A DNA stretch of 64,000 nucleotides from Clostridiales bacterium (GTDB taxonomy: Bacteria; Bacillota; Clostridia; Oscillospirales; Acutalibacteraceae). This document shows positions 26,180-34,509 of the stretch, one piece after another. Positions within the stretch are counted from its first letter, which is position 1; every line of letters begins with the position of its first letter. A program made the position numbers and the translations under genes. Under the pieces are notes generated by a model. That model was not told the DNA's origin. It made no database searches and saw nothing but the letters and a program-made list of their open reading frames with translations. The stretch spans positions 154,940-218,939 of the forward strand of contig JAAWSO010000001.1 in the NCBI GenBank assembly GCA_022801595.1. The letters run 5' to 3'.

Positions 26180-26422
26180 ATGCCAAAGATGAAGGTTTTG
26201 TTATCCAGCGGACAAAAGGTCAATGATTTTGTTGCTATGGTTACGAAATATCAGTTTCCGATTCATCTGACAACCGGTCGCTACCGGATCGACGCCAAGT
26301 CTCTAATTGGTATTTTCAGTTTGAACCTATCCAAACCGGTCACTGTGGAAGTGAGCGAGGATGGGGAAGAAGTGGAGCGGCTCTTTGAAGAGTTGGCCAT
26401 CTTTGAATATGTAAAAGAGTAA
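26180..26422 (+). CDS. Crh-like HPr homologue lacking the phosphocarrier histidine
   Basis: This 80-residue protein has the HPr fold pattern. The conserved Lys-Ser-Leu-Ile-Gly-Ile-Phe-Ser-Leu matches Lys-Ser-Ile-Met-Gly of HPr, so Ser41 corresponds to the regulatory Ser46. The active-site His15 region (His-Ala-Arg-Pro-Ala) is replaced by Lys-Val-Asn-Asp-Phe. Loss of His15 with retention of Ser46 is also seen in Bacillus Crh, which works with CcpA in carbon catabolite repression but does not carry phosphate to sugars. A role in regulation by HPr kinase is therefore plausible but inferred. The gene stands alone with a strong terminator. Confidence 0.75.
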   Translation: MPKMKVLLSSGQKVNDFVAMVTKYQFPIHLTTGRYRIDAKSLIGIFSLNLSKPVTVEVSEDGEEVERLFEELAIFEYVKE

Positions 26423-26444
26423 TTCTTAGCAATGCATCATCCCA

Positions 26445-26478
26445 AACAGCAGGGCGCGGTAATGTGCCCTGCTGTTTT
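26445..26478. terminator. Bidirectional terminator between the HPr-like and ABC-F genes
   Basis: A perfect 11-bp stem (26445-26455 with 26466-26476) with a 10-base loop lies between two convergent genes and has a T-run on the rightward side. Confidence 0.85.
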
Positions 26479-26480
26479 AT

Positions 26481-28406
26481 TTAGACGTCCATGGATTCAA
26501 CCTGCTCCGAGAGAGTCTCCCAATTTTCCATGCAATGATCCAATTGCTGGCGCAAGGTTTGCACCTGCTCCATAATTTCCATGGCCGCCGCATAATCGGT
26601 GGAGATTTCCGGTTCTAGGAGTTTTTCCTCCAGGGAGGAAATTTCCTGTTCTATCCGGTCGATTTCTTCTTCCGTGCGTCTCAGAGCCGAGCGAATTTTC
26701 CGTTTTTCCGCTTCCGCTTCTTTTCGGAGCTTGTAGCTGTTACCCTTGGGAGTTCGGTTAACGGATTCTGCCGTTTGTTCTTTTGGAACTTTGGTCTGGG
26801 CAGAATAATCGTCATAATTGCCTATGTACTCTACGGTGCCAGCTTCGGTTAAGGTATAAATTTTATCAGCCAGCTTGTTGATGAAATAACGGTCATGAGA
26901 GATCACCAACAGGGTGCCCTCATACTGTTGCAGCGCCTGTTCCAGCGCTTCACAGGAATCAATATCCAAGTGGTTAGTCGGCTCGTCCAGCAGGAGGAAA
27001 TTATTTTGTGACAACATCAGCTTGAGCAGCAACACCCGGGCGCGTTCCCCGCCGCTCAAAGTGGAAATCGGCTTAAACACGTCTTCCCCTTGAAAGAGAA
27101 AGAGGGCCAAAGCGCCCCGTGCTTCTCCTTGGGATAAGCTGGGGTAAGCGTCCCAAATCTCGTCCAGAACGGTTTTTTGCGAATCCAATCCTTCCTGGGT
27201 TTGGTCGTAATAACCAACGTCAATGCCAGCTCCCAACTTGATTTCCCCTGTGGATGGGGGGGTTTGACCAAGCAAAGTTTTAAAAAGGGAAGTTTTTCCA
27301 CAGCCGTTTGGACCAAGGAGGAAAACGCGTTCTCTCCGATGGATATTGAGGTTAGCATGTTGGAAAATTTGGGTTTGATCTAGGCGGAGAGAAACTTCCT
27401 GGGCACGCAGCACATCATTGCCGCCACGGTTGCGGATAGGGAAGGAAACCTGCATAGTATCCGCAAGGCCTTGGGGGCGCTCCAGGCAGTTTTCTTTTTC
27501 CATCTTTTCCAGGGCTTTGACCCGGGAACCAACGCTGTTGGTACTACTGGAAGCGGCTAGATTTTTTCGCACATAATCCCGCATTTTGTCAATTTTTATT
27601 TGCTGCTTTTCGTATTCCCGTTGGGCGGTTAGCTGACGTTCTTTCTTTTGCACGAGGGAAGCGCTATAGTTCCCTTTGTAAAGAAACAGCTTTCCCCGTT
27701 CCATTTCAAAAGTACGGGTTGTGATCCGGTCCAAAAAATAACGGTCATGGGAAATTACCAGAAATGCTCCATTGTAGGAGCGCAAAAAATCTTCCAACCA
27801 TTCTACGGACGCAATATCCAAATGGTTGGTTGGTTCGTCTAAAAGCAAAAGGTTGGAGCCGCTAAGCAAGAGCTTGGCCAATTGTAATTTGGCTTTTTGT
27901 CCGCCGCTGAGCGCCATGACCGGTAGGGCCATTTGACTTTCGTCAAAACCCAATCCCATTAAGGCGGAACGGGCCCGCCCTCGGAAAGTCAAGCCGCCGT
28001 TGTAGACAAAAGAATCGTGGAGCTGGGCTTGCTTTTCGATCCGATCCTGCAGTTCTTGTTCGGTTAGGGAGCCGTGGCTTTGCAGCTGTTGGTTAATGTA
28101 TTCCAGCTCTTCTTCCATTTGCAAAAGCGGGGCGAATACCCCCAGCACTTCCGAGAAGGCACTTATGTCCTGATCCCGGCAGACGTGCTGTTCCATGTAC
28201 CCAATGACCGTTTCCCTCGCCTGGAAAATATCTCCGTTATCCTGAGAGAGTTCCCGGGTCAAAACTTGAAAGAGGGTGGTCTTTCCGGAGCCGTTACAGC
28301 CCACCAAACCAATCCGGTCATTGTCCTGTATTTCAAAAGAGACACCGCTGAAAATAACATCGGCGCCAAATGATTTTGTTAAGTTGCTTGCGCTGAGAAG
28401 AGCCAT
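26481..28406 (-). CDS. ABC-F family ribosome-associated ATPase
   Basis: This 641-residue protein has two ABC domains and no membrane domain. Walker A motifs are Gly-Cys-Asn-Gly-Ser-Gly-Lys-Thr-Thr (36-44) and Gly-Pro-Asn-Gly-Cys-Gly-Lys-Thr (about 365-372). Signature motifs are Leu-Ser-Gly-Gly-Gln-Lys-Ala and Leu-Ser-Gly-Gly-Glu-Arg-Ala. A linker rich in Lys/Arg (about 235-300) is the P-site tRNA interaction motif region. The last 80 residues form a charged coiled coil like that of YdiF. ABC-F proteins act on the ribosome, easing stalls or giving antibiotic protection. The overall form suggests a housekeeping translation factor, not a dedicated resistance protein. Confidence 0.92.
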   Translation of the reverse strand: MALLSASNLTKSFGADVIFSGVSFEIQDNDRIGLVGCNGSGKTTLFQVLTRELSQDNGDIFQARETVIGYMEQHVCRDQDISAFSEVLGVFAPLLQMEEELEYINQQLQSHGSLTEQELQDRIEKQAQLHDSFVYNGGLTFRGRARSALMGLGFDESQMALPVMALSGGQKAKLQLAKLLLSGSNLLLLDEPTNHLDIASVEWLEDFLRSYNGAFLVISHDRYFLDRITTRTFEMERGKLFLYKGNYSASLVQKKERQLTAQREYEKQQIKIDKMRDYVRKNLAASSSTNSVGSRVKALEKMEKENCLERPQGLADTMQVSFPIRNRGGNDVLRAQEVSLRLDQTQIFQHANLNIHRRERVFLLGPNGCGKTSLFKTLLGQTPPSTGEIKLGAGIDVGYYDQTQEGLDSQKTVLDEIWDAYPSLSQGEARGALALFLFQGEDVFKPISTLSGGERARVLLLKLMLSQNNFLLLDEPTNHLDIDSCEALEQALQQYEGTLLVISHDRYFINKLADKIYTLTEAGTVEYIGNYDDYSAQTKVPKEQTAESVNRTPKGNSYKLRKEAEAEKRKIRSALRRTEEEIDRIEQEISSLEEKLLEPEISTDYAAAMEIMEQVQTLRQQLDHCMENWETLSEQVESMDV

Positions 28407-28505
28407 GATTTCTCCCCCTTGCCCTGATTTATTCGTATTTTTCCATTATAATCAAAAGACTGGATGAAATCAAGGGCAGAGGGGATTTTTTCGGGATGCT
28501 TCGGA

Positions 28506-28952
28506 TTACAGGTATTGTTTCATACTTTCAATATGGTTTTGTTCGCTTTGGATATATTCCTCAGCTAAATCGCGGGCGGTGCCATGAAAACCTTCGGTTT
28601 CATTGAGCTTTTTGGTCATATCCACGATTCCCATGTTGGTGCCGTTGATCATCATTTCCGCCAAATGCTGGGTGGAATCATCGGCAATGGTGTTCATCTG
28701 GATGGAACCCCACAGGCCCACCTTTTCCATCACCCCTTCTTTTTGGGGGATCTGGTGGTTTTGGGCTAACATTTGGGCGGATTTTGCAGAGATTTTTTTA
28801 TAGCTGTTGCCTTGCTGGCGGATGGCATGTTTCAGGCCTTCATCTTTTACCTTTGGCATTACCATTTGGGTCGCTTCCAAACCCATTTGCGCAGTGTGAT
28901 ATAGTTCTTGTAGCAAATCTGTGCTGGCGTCCTTACGTTTTTCTTTACTCAT
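28506..28952 (-). CDS. Helical hypothetical protein, possibly ferritin-like/DUF2383-like
   Basis: This 148-residue soluble protein is almost all helix, with Glu/Gln/His/Met-rich segments (Leu-Tyr-His-Thr-Ala-Gln-Met-Gly-Leu-Glu-Ala, Glu-Tyr-Ile-Gln-Ser-Glu-Gln-Asn-His-Ile-Glu). Spaced Glu and Glu-x2-His resemble a four-helix ferritin-like bundle, but I cannot confirm metal ligands. Such genes are common in clostridia and may be stress- or spore-related. Start ATG 28950-28952 has GGAGG eight bases upstream; an ATG 15 bases earlier overlaps that site. The 291-base gap to its right holds a CATTGCGCAATG palindrome near 29113 and no gene. Confidence 0.55.
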   Translation of the reverse strand: MSKEKRKDASTDLLQELYHTAQMGLEATQMVMPKVKDEGLKHAIRQQGNSYKKISAKSAQMLAQNHQIPQKEGVMEKVGLWGSIQMNTIADDSTQHLAEMMINGTNMGIVDMTKKLNETEGFHGTARDLAEEYIQSEQNHIESMKQYL

Positions 28953-29243
28953 TTTGCATTCCTCCAAAAATTAATGAAATAGTAGACATTCCTATTCTTT
29001 CCCCTTGGTTCGTCATTATGTGTTTGAATCCGACGGAAGTTAGTGGTATAATAACCTGGAAATGAGGGCGGAATCTGGAATCATAATTCTGTGCTCCGGG
29101 GGCGATGATGCCCATTGCGCAATGTTTTTATGTCATATGACCGTATAAAGATGTGCGGAAGTCAGACCAAAACAGATGGAATATACGAAAGATAGATTGA
29201 CTCAGTAAAAAATAGAAATGATGGACTAAAGGAGGAGTTTCCC

Positions 29244-30047
29244 ATGAAGGTTGGAATATCGACGGCATGCCTGTACCCAATGGAAACCAAATTGGCCTTA
29301 CAAACCCTGTTGGAAAAAGGTTTCCGGCATTTTGAGATCTTTTTTAATACATACCGGGAAATCCAGCCGGACTATGTGGGATATCTGAAAACCTTATTGG
29401 ATCAATATGGAGCTTCGGTCAAGTCCATCCATCCCTTTACTTCAGGATTTGAGGGGATGCTGTTGTTTTCCAATTATGAAACCCGTACACAGGACGGCAT
29501 GGGGTTTTATCGGCAATACTTTCGGGCGGCCAACCAGTTGGGAGCGGAGTTGGTCGTACTCCATGGACAACGGCTCCATTCCTGCTGCCACGGAAACCAG
29601 ATGGGATATTTTGTACCATTTTCCCGGTTGGTACGATTGGGAAAGTTGGATGGAGTGACCGTCGTCCAGGAAAATGTCAATGGTTTTTTGAGCCAAAATC
29701 CCGAGTTTGTTCAAACGATGCGACAGGAGTTGGGAGAGGACTGTTCCTTTGTATTTGATATCAAGCAGGCGGTTCGTGCAGGAGTAGACCCCTATGAAAT
29801 GTGCCGGGCGATGGGAGATCGGATTGTCCATATCCATCTCAATGACAATGACGATCATCGGGACTGTTTAGTGCCATGGCAGGGAACCATGGACTATGCG
29901 CGTCTGTTTGGCCAACTGTTTGATCAAGGATTTTCTCAGGATATTATTTTAGAAGTGTACCGGACCAATTTTGAATCCCTGGAGGAACTGTGGCAGGCGA
30001 AAGAGAAAATAGAAGTACTGCTAAAAGATTTTGGGAAAATGGTGTGA
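29244..30047 (+). CDS. Sugar phosphate isomerase/epimerase-type TIM-barrel protein
   Basis: This 267-residue protein has the AP-endonuclease-2-like TIM barrel. Marks include Gly-Ile-Ser-Thr-Ala-Cys-Leu at the start, Leu-Val-Val-Leu-His-Gly near residue 110, Val-Gln-Glu-Asn-Val near 140, Phe-Asp-Ile-Lys-Gln near 170, His-Ile-His-Leu-Asn-Asp-Asn near 195 and a C-terminal Leu-Glu-Val-Tyr. The conserved Glu, Asp, His and Glu would bind a divalent metal. Family members isomerise sugars or inositols; the substrate cannot be told. A strong AAAGGAGGAG lies before ATG 29244. It is followed by the 105-bp repeat array. Confidence 0.82.
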   Translation: MKVGISTACLYPMETKLALQTLLEKGFRHFEIFFNTYREIQPDYVGYLKTLLDQYGASVKSIHPFTSGFEGMLLFSNYETRTQDGMGFYRQYFRAANQLGAELVVLHGQRLHSCCHGNQMGYFVPFSRLVRLGKLDGVTVVQENVNGFLSQNPEFVQTMRQELGEDCSFVFDIKQAVRAGVDPYEMCRAMGDRIVHIHLNDNDDHRDCLVPWQGTMDYARLFGQLFDQGFSQDIILEVYRTNFESLEELWQAKEKIEVLLKDFGKMV

Positions 30048-30075
30048 ATTTTTCCCGTAGATTGTGTAGAAATGC

Positions 30076-30105
30076 TTGTCATGGCTCTTTTTGATATGGT
30101 ATAAT
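30076..30105 (+). promoter_or_regulatory. Promoter at the first repeat unit
   Basis: TTGTCA (30076-30081) and TATAAT (30100-30105) are 18 bases apart. A TGG before TATAAT makes an extended -10. The TATAAT belongs to the first 105-bp repeat unit and recurs in the second at 30205-30210. It could drive transcription of the repeats and of nrdR at 30524. Confidence 0.55.
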
Positions 30106-30420
30106 ATCCGCAGTGAGCCTGCAGCGCGGGCATTTGGGCGCATGGGTTCCCGTGCAATTTGGCGACCGGAGGGAGCGTGCGCGACTTGCTCACCGCAGGT
30201 GTGGTATAATATCCGCAGTGAACCTGCAGCGCGGGCATTTCGGTGCATGGGTTCCCATGCAATTTGGCGACCGGAGGGAACATGCGCGATTTGCTCACCG
30301 CAGGTGTGGTATCATAACTTGGAATGCCAACGGAATCAAAGATTGCGGGAATTTCCGCATGCCTGTATCTGCCTAGCCCGGAGACCCAAGGGAGCGTATG
30401 CGACATGCCCCCTGCAGGTG
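30097..30420 (+). repeat. Tandem array of three units, about 105 bp each
   Basis: Units are 30097-30201, 30202-30306 and a diverged 30307-30420 with about nine extra bases. The first two are nearly identical over 105 bp. Each has TGGTAT at its start, GTGAGC/GCTCAC-type ends and a central hairpin (GCATGGG with CCCGTGC in copy 1, CCCATGC in copy 2, a change that keeps pairing), and ends CGCAGGTG or TGCAGGTG. The unit length being a multiple of three makes long open frames on both strands, but these look accidental. The rest of the 30048-30523 gap holds no gene. Confidence 0.85.
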
Positions 30421-30523
30421 CTTGGAAATACGGAGGGAATGTTTCCGTTAGGGACAAAATAGAAACCGTTGCGTAAGCAGTACATAAATATAGAGGATTG
30501 AGAGAAAGGGAGGTTGCCGGCTG

Positions 30524-30982
30524 ATGAAATGTCCATACTGTAGTTATGAGGAAAGTAAGGTCATTGATTCTCGTCCGACGGACGAAGGAGAACGGATTCG
30601 CCGCCGCCGTGAATGTCTAAAATGCGGGAAGCGGTTTACGACCTATGAAGTAATTGAGACCGTTCCGGTGATTGTCATTAAAAAAGATAAGTCCCGCCAG
30701 CCGTTTGACCGAAACAAATTGTTGGGCGGACTGTTGCGCGCCTGCGAAAAACGTCCCGTATCCTTAGAAGTATTGGAGGATATGGTGGATGAAATCGAGT
30801 GTACTCTGCAGAACTCTATGGACCGGGAAGTATCTTCCAGCGTGATCGGCAGCATTGCTTTGGACAAACTAAAAAATACCGATGAGGTGGCATACGTCCG
30901 CTTTGCGTCGGTATACCGGGATTTCCCAGATATCAATTCCTTTATGAAAGAATTGCAGCAGCTCATTCAAGATCGGAAATAA
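30524..30982 (+). CDS. nrdR: Transcriptional repressor of ribonucleotide reductase genes
   Basis: This 152-residue protein has an N-terminal zinc ribbon (Cys3, Cys6, Cys31, Cys34) and an ATP-cone domain from about residue 49 to 139. The sequence Met-Lys-Cys-Pro-Tyr-Cys and [16 protein letters not shown] is diagnostic. NrdR senses dATP/ATP and represses nrd operons at paired NrdR boxes. Start ATG 30524 follows AAAGGGAGG. No nrd gene is in the window. The 105-bp repeats lie directly upstream, so its transcription may begin within them. Confidence 0.96.
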   Translation: MKCPYCSYEESKVIDSRPTDEGERIRRRRECLKCGKRFTTYEVIETVPVIVIKKDKSRQPFDRNKLLGGLLRACEKRPVSLEVLEDMVDEIECTLQNSMDREVSSSVIGSIALDKLKNTDEVAYVRFASVYRDFPDINSFMKELQQLIQDRK

Positions 30983-31217
30983 GATCAATATCCTGGATGC
31001 CCAGGCGGTCTGCCCTGCTACCATAGCTTTAAGCGGAAAAATCTCATGAAACCCTTCGGCATGTTTTTCGGTTATTCTTATCCTGGTTTTCTTTGAAAAA
31101 TCAGGAGGAAAGAAGCGGGTAGCTAGGGCTATGGTCGGCGGGAGAGAGGTGCCAGAACCAGGCCGGATCGTGGAAAAATAATGGGAACAGTAGATTATTT
31201 GTATTTTTGAATCAAGC

Positions 31218-31250
31218 AGCACAGGAAGCGCTATTCTTGTGCTTTTTTTA
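31218..31250 (+). terminator. Terminator downstream of nrdR
   Basis: A 10-bp stem (31218-31227 with 31234-31243, one G-T pair) is followed by a run of T. It lies 235 bases after nrdR. The stretch 30983-31217 shows only weak hairpins and no gene that I recognise. Confidence 0.75.
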
Positions 31251-31352
31251 TGGTTTTTTGAGAAGTTTGGAAATTTTTATATTTTTCTTATTGGGTTTTC
31301 TTTTCTTTCTTGCGATAATAAACATATAGGAATCAGAAAAGGAGGTTTTCCC

Positions 31353-31658
31353 ATGCGTATTGACCCAATTGACCCGATTGATTTGTATTCCATACAAAAT
31401 GTAAATCCTATTGTACCCGTTTCCAAAAATAAGCGGCAGACACCGAAGGCCGTGGTGACAAAGGGCAAGAATCCAAAAGAACCGGGTGGATTTGCTTCTT
31501 TGGTAGAGGATGGTTTTTCCGAATTGACCAAAGAGCGGATTGCCAAGGAGGGAGCCCAGCGGGAGGCCTTTGACCAAAAGGTGCGGGATTTGACCGAAAA
31601 GCTGGGAGATAAATTAAAGACGCCTTCCAATGAGGGGGAAGAAAAAGAGGAGCCGTAG
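31353..31658 (+). CDS. Small charged hypothetical protein, 101 residues
   Basis: ATG 31353 has AAAGGAGG eight bases upstream. The protein begins with a repeated Asp-Pro-Ile pattern (Arg-Ile-Asp-Pro-Ile-Asp-Pro-Ile-Asp), then a Lys/Pro-rich stretch. It ends with a charged amphipathic helix (Glu-Leu-Thr-Lys-Glu-Arg-Ile-Ala-Lys-Glu) and a Glu-rich tail. No membrane segment or known domain is visible. The stop is three bases from the convergent stop of the DUF4363 gene. I do not recognise a family. Confidence 0.65.
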   Translation: MRIDPIDPIDLYSIQNVNPIVPVSKNKRQTPKAVVTKGKNPKEPGGFASLVEDGFSELTKERIAKEGAQREAFDQKVRDLTEKLGDKLKTPSNEGEEKEEP

Positions 31659-31661
31659 AGG

Positions 31662-32042
31662 CTATAGGATATTTTCCAAAAGGGGAACTTCCGTGCTCTT
31701 GAGCTGCTCCATGTATTCGATTAATTGAGCGCACTGAACAGCGGCCTGGGATTCTTCCCCATAGGCCAGCGCAATGGGAAGAGCGGCTAGTTCCCGGTCG
31801 ATGATTTCCAGCCGTTCGTGCCCCATAAACGTACACAAAGAACGGTGACACTGTCCCCAAGCTTGCTCAGCTTCCTGGCTGAGCGCTTGGGCTTCTGACA
31901 GGTCGCCGTTTTCGATTTTCTGAGCGATGGTCTCGATCTTTTGTGTCATGGTAGCGGTGGAATCGTAGGTGGACCAAAGACCAAATACGCACATCAGGAT
32001 CACAAAAGCGAGTATGATCCATACGACATAAACCCGTTTCAT
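31662..32042 (-). CDS. DUF4363-type membrane-anchored protein
   Basis: This 126-residue protein has one N-terminal membrane segment (residues 3-22) and an extracytoplasmic helical domain. The segment order fits DUF4363, a family commonly found beside DUF421 genes in spore-forming Firmicutes. ATG 32040-32042 overlaps the stop of the DUF421 gene in an ATGA arrangement and has AGGAGG at the right distance. The pair is therefore translationally coupled. The role is unknown; partner function with the DUF421 membrane protein is inferred from the coupling. Confidence 0.8.
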   Translation of the reverse strand: MKRVYVVWIILAFVILMCVFGLWSTYDSTATMTQKIETIAQKIENGDLSEAQALSQEAEQAWGQCHRSLCTFMGHERLEIIDRELAALPIALAYGEESQAAVQCAQLIEYMEQLKSTEVPLLENIL

Positions 32043-32713
32043 ACGTCCTCCTTTTTCATAATGCGGAATCCGCCCTTGGTATTGGCGGTCATGATGAAAA
32101 TTTCCTCCAGAGAAACCTGCTGCCCTTGGAGGATGCCCTCCAGCCATTCCCGAGAATGGCTGCAAAGCTGTAAGGCTGTGTCAGAGATGGCGCCGTCGCT
32201 GACCACCACCGTTTCCATTCCGGTGTCCGGCACAGCGATGCCGAGCATATTGGCAGTGGGGGTATCCTCACTGGGCTTTTTGATCACGCTCATGGTGCCG
32301 TTGGTTTCCATGATGGCGTACGCTACCTCTTCTAAATGAACAATACTTTTTTCCCGCAGCTGCGCAAAAAGATCTTCCACGGTCATGCGCAGACGGCGAA
32401 GCTGTTTGCGGTCTACCTGGCCGTCATTGATGATAATAATGGGTCGGCCGCATACAATCCGGCGGAATCGGGGGCTTTTCATCATAATGGCGGAGATGAC
32501 GATCTCGCACATCACCAAAACAGCGATGGGCAAGAATCCGCTGACCAAAGGCTGTCCGGTATCCTGCATGGGGATAGCGGCAATATCGGAAATCAGCAGG
32601 GTGACCACCAGTTCGGAGGTTTGTAATTCACTGATCTGCCGTTTTCCCATGAGCCGGACGGCGGCGATAATAGCAACATATAAAAAGATTGCGCGGAGAA
32701 AGGAAATAATCAT
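32039..32713 (-). CDS. DUF421 membrane protein (YetF/YrbG type)
   Basis: This 224-residue protein has three N-terminal membrane segments with Arg-Leu-Met-Gly-Lys-Arg-Gln-Ile-Ser-Glu-Leu-Gln, followed by a soluble domain with Pro-Ile-Ile-Ile-Ile-Asn-Asp-Gly-Gln. These are typical of DUF421. Bacillus members (YetF and relatives) are often expressed in sporulation; YetF-type domains bind small ligands, but a reaction is not established. I chose ATG 32711-32713 with AAAGGTGGGA seven bases upstream; a TTG 33 bases earlier lacks a ribosome site. It is divergent from the spore germination operon. Confidence 0.88.
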   Translation of the reverse strand: MIISFLRAIFLYVAIIAAVRLMGKRQISELQTSELVVTLLISDIAAIPMQDTGQPLVSGFLPIAVLVMCEIVISAIMMKSPRFRRIVCGRPIIIINDGQVDRKQLRRLRMTVEDLFAQLREKSIVHLEEVAYAIMETNGTMSVIKKPSEDTPTANMLGIAVPDTGMETVVVSDGAISDTALQLCSHSREWLEGILQGQQVSLEEIFIMTANTKGGFRIMKKEDV

Positions 32714-32819
32714 AAAAAATCCCACCTTTCCGATGAGTTTGTCCAAAAATCATCTGAACGATCTTCCTTTCTATCATGGACGGATTCCAGCACCTTTATT
32801 CTTTATGCGATTTGAACTA

Positions 32820-32862
32820 CCTGTTTTCTCAAAGGTTTCTTTTGAGAAGGCAGGTTTTTTCT
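32820..32862 (+). terminator. Rightward hairpin with T-run upstream of the germination operon
   Basis: An imperfect stem (CCTG, mismatch, TTCTCAAA with TTTGAGAA, mismatch, CAGG) ends in six T residues on the + strand. No rightward gene precedes it, because the DUF421 gene is divergent. It could end a short leader transcript of the ger operon or stop stray transcription. Confidence 0.6.
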
Positions 32863-32961
32863 TTGCATAGGAGAAAAAAGGAAACCGCAGTATAGAACTG
32901 CCATTTTTGGAACAGAATAGAAAGTGAGACAACGAAACATCCCTGAAAGGAGGGAGCGCCC

Positions 32962-34470
32962 ATGGCATCCCAGGCCCCTCAGGAGGAAAACCCCCGGCTT
33001 TCCTCCTCACTTTTAGAAAATCTGATTTATTTCCGCAAGGAATTTGACGGCAGCATGGATTTTGTCGTCCGGGAATTTAAAATTACTGGTACCGACGCGG
33101 CGTTGCTGAGCATTGACGGAATGGTGAACAAACAGGTGATTGCCGAGAGCATTTTAAACCCGATTTTGACAGCAGCCGTGATGGAGCTGGAGCCTGAACA
33201 AAAGATGCGCTATCTGCGGGATAACATTCTGTCCACGGTGGAACAAGTACAGCTGGTGGCTAAGGAGGATGTGATTTTTCGACTGATGAATGGTTTTGCC
33301 GTGTTGGCCATTGACCAATGCGATTATATGCTGTCCTTTGGCGTGCAGGGATTCCAGCATCGGAGCGTGTCGGAACCCAGCAACGAAGTGATGCAGCGCG
33401 GTTCCCGGGAAGGATTTGTGGAACCGCTCCTGGTTAACATGTCCATGATCCGCCGCCGGATGAAAACGCCCAAGCTAAAATTTGAGCCTATGGTCATTGG
33501 AAAGGATAGCAAAACTAATATTTGCCTGTGCTACATGCGGGATATGGTATCCCCCGAGGTTCTTCGTTTACTGAAAAAAAATCTGGCCTCTATTCAGATT
33601 AATACCGTGTTAGCGGCAGGGTATCTGTCCCCGTTTCTGGAAAAGCCCAGCATCTTTAACGGCGTTGGACTGTCGGAACGGCCGGATACGGTATGTGGAA
33701 AAATCAACGAGGGAAGAGTCGCGATTATTGTGGACGGAACGCCCAATGTATTGCTGGTTCCGTTTCTGTTTGTCGAAAATTTTCAGAGCTTTGACGATTA
33801 TACTACCCGGCCCTTTTACGCCACCTTGACCCGATGGCTGAAATATATTTCGTTTTTTATTTCCATTTTTCTGCCTGGCATGTATGTGGCCAGCGCCACG
33901 TTCCATCCAGAATTTTTGCCCCAGGCGCTGTTGCAGAAGATCGCGCAGGCCGAATCCCAGACGCCATTTTCAATTTTTATTGAAGCGATTATTTTGCACA
34001 TTTTATATGAAATCATGCGGGAAGCCGGGCTGCGGGTACCGCGACCCTTGAGCCATGCCGTGAGTATCGTGGGCGCTTTAGTGATCGGTGACGCAGCCGT
34101 CAGCTCTGGATTGGTTGGCTCTCCCACGCTGATGGTCATTGCATTAACCGCCATTGCTTCTTATGTTACACCAAACTTATACGAGCCCATTTCCCTGCTC
34201 CGGTTTATTTTTATCATCCTGGGAGGTACCGTAGGGATTTGGGGTATGATGTTAGGATTTGGTTTTGTACTCATTAATATTTGTGCAGAGAGCATTTACA
34301 ACATTCCATTTTCCGCGCCGCTATCGCCCTTTAATCTGCACAGTATGCGGGATGTGCTGGTGCGGTTGGGATGGAAGAAGCTTTCCAAGGATGAGGAAAC
34401 GGTTCAGAATATGCCGGGGTCAGATGTGACGCTCCGGGGCAACGCCAAAGGCCCAAAGCAGCAAAAATAA
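32962..34470 (+). CDS. gerAA: Spore germination receptor subunit A
   Basis: This 502-residue protein has the GerA family layout: a hydrophilic N-terminal half with Asp-Phe-Val-Val-Arg-Glu-Phe near residue 33 and Glu-Gly-Arg-x-Ala-Ile-x-Val-Asp-Gly-Thr-Pro near 255. It then has about five membrane segments from residue 293, starting with Tyr-Ile-Ser-Phe-Phe-Ile-Ser-Ile-Phe-Leu-Pro-Gly. It forms the nutrient receptor in the spore inner membrane with the B and C subunits. AAAGGAGGG lies before ATG 32962. It is the first gene of a three-gene operon; forespore-specific sigma-G control is expected, but I see only a poor promoter match. Confidence 0.94.
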   Translation: MASQAPQEENPRLSSSLLENLIYFRKEFDGSMDFVVREFKITGTDAALLSIDGMVNKQVIAESILNPILTAAVMELEPEQKMRYLRDNILSTVEQVQLVAKEDVIFRLMNGFAVLAIDQCDYMLSFGVQGFQHRSVSEPSNEVMQRGSREGFVEPLLVNMSMIRRRMKTPKLKFEPMVIGKDSKTNICLCYMRDMVSPEVLRLLKKNLASIQINTVLAAGYLSPFLEKPSIFNGVGLSERPDTVCGKINEGRVAIIVDGTPNVLLVPFLFVENFQSFDDYTTRPFYATLTRWLKYISFFISIFLPGMYVASATFHPEFLPQALLQKIAQAESQTPFSIFIEAIILHILYEIMREAGLRVPRPLSHAVSIVGALVIGDAAVSSGLVGSPTLMVIALTAIASYVTPNLYEPISLLRFIFIILGGTVGIWGMMLGFGFVLINICAESIYNIPFSAPLSPFNLHSMRDVLVRLGWKKLSKDEETVQNMPGSDVTLRGNAKGPKQQK

Positions 34471-34509
34471 ATTTGGTGAAATCAAAAGGAAATTTGCGGG
34501 GGTGCAAGG

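Noticed and set aside
30097..30420. CRISPR array
   Set aside because: The units are contiguous repeats of 105 bases without spacers, and no cas genes are present.
30076..30462. Open frames of up to 173 codons through the 105-bp repeats, both strands
   Set aside because: They are open because the unit is 105 bases (a multiple of three); there is no ribosome site, and the first unit carries promoter boxes instead.
32864..32894. Sigma-G promoter for the germination operon
   Set aside because: TGCATA and CAGTATA look similar to the consensus, but the spacer is about three bases too long and the -10 match is poor.
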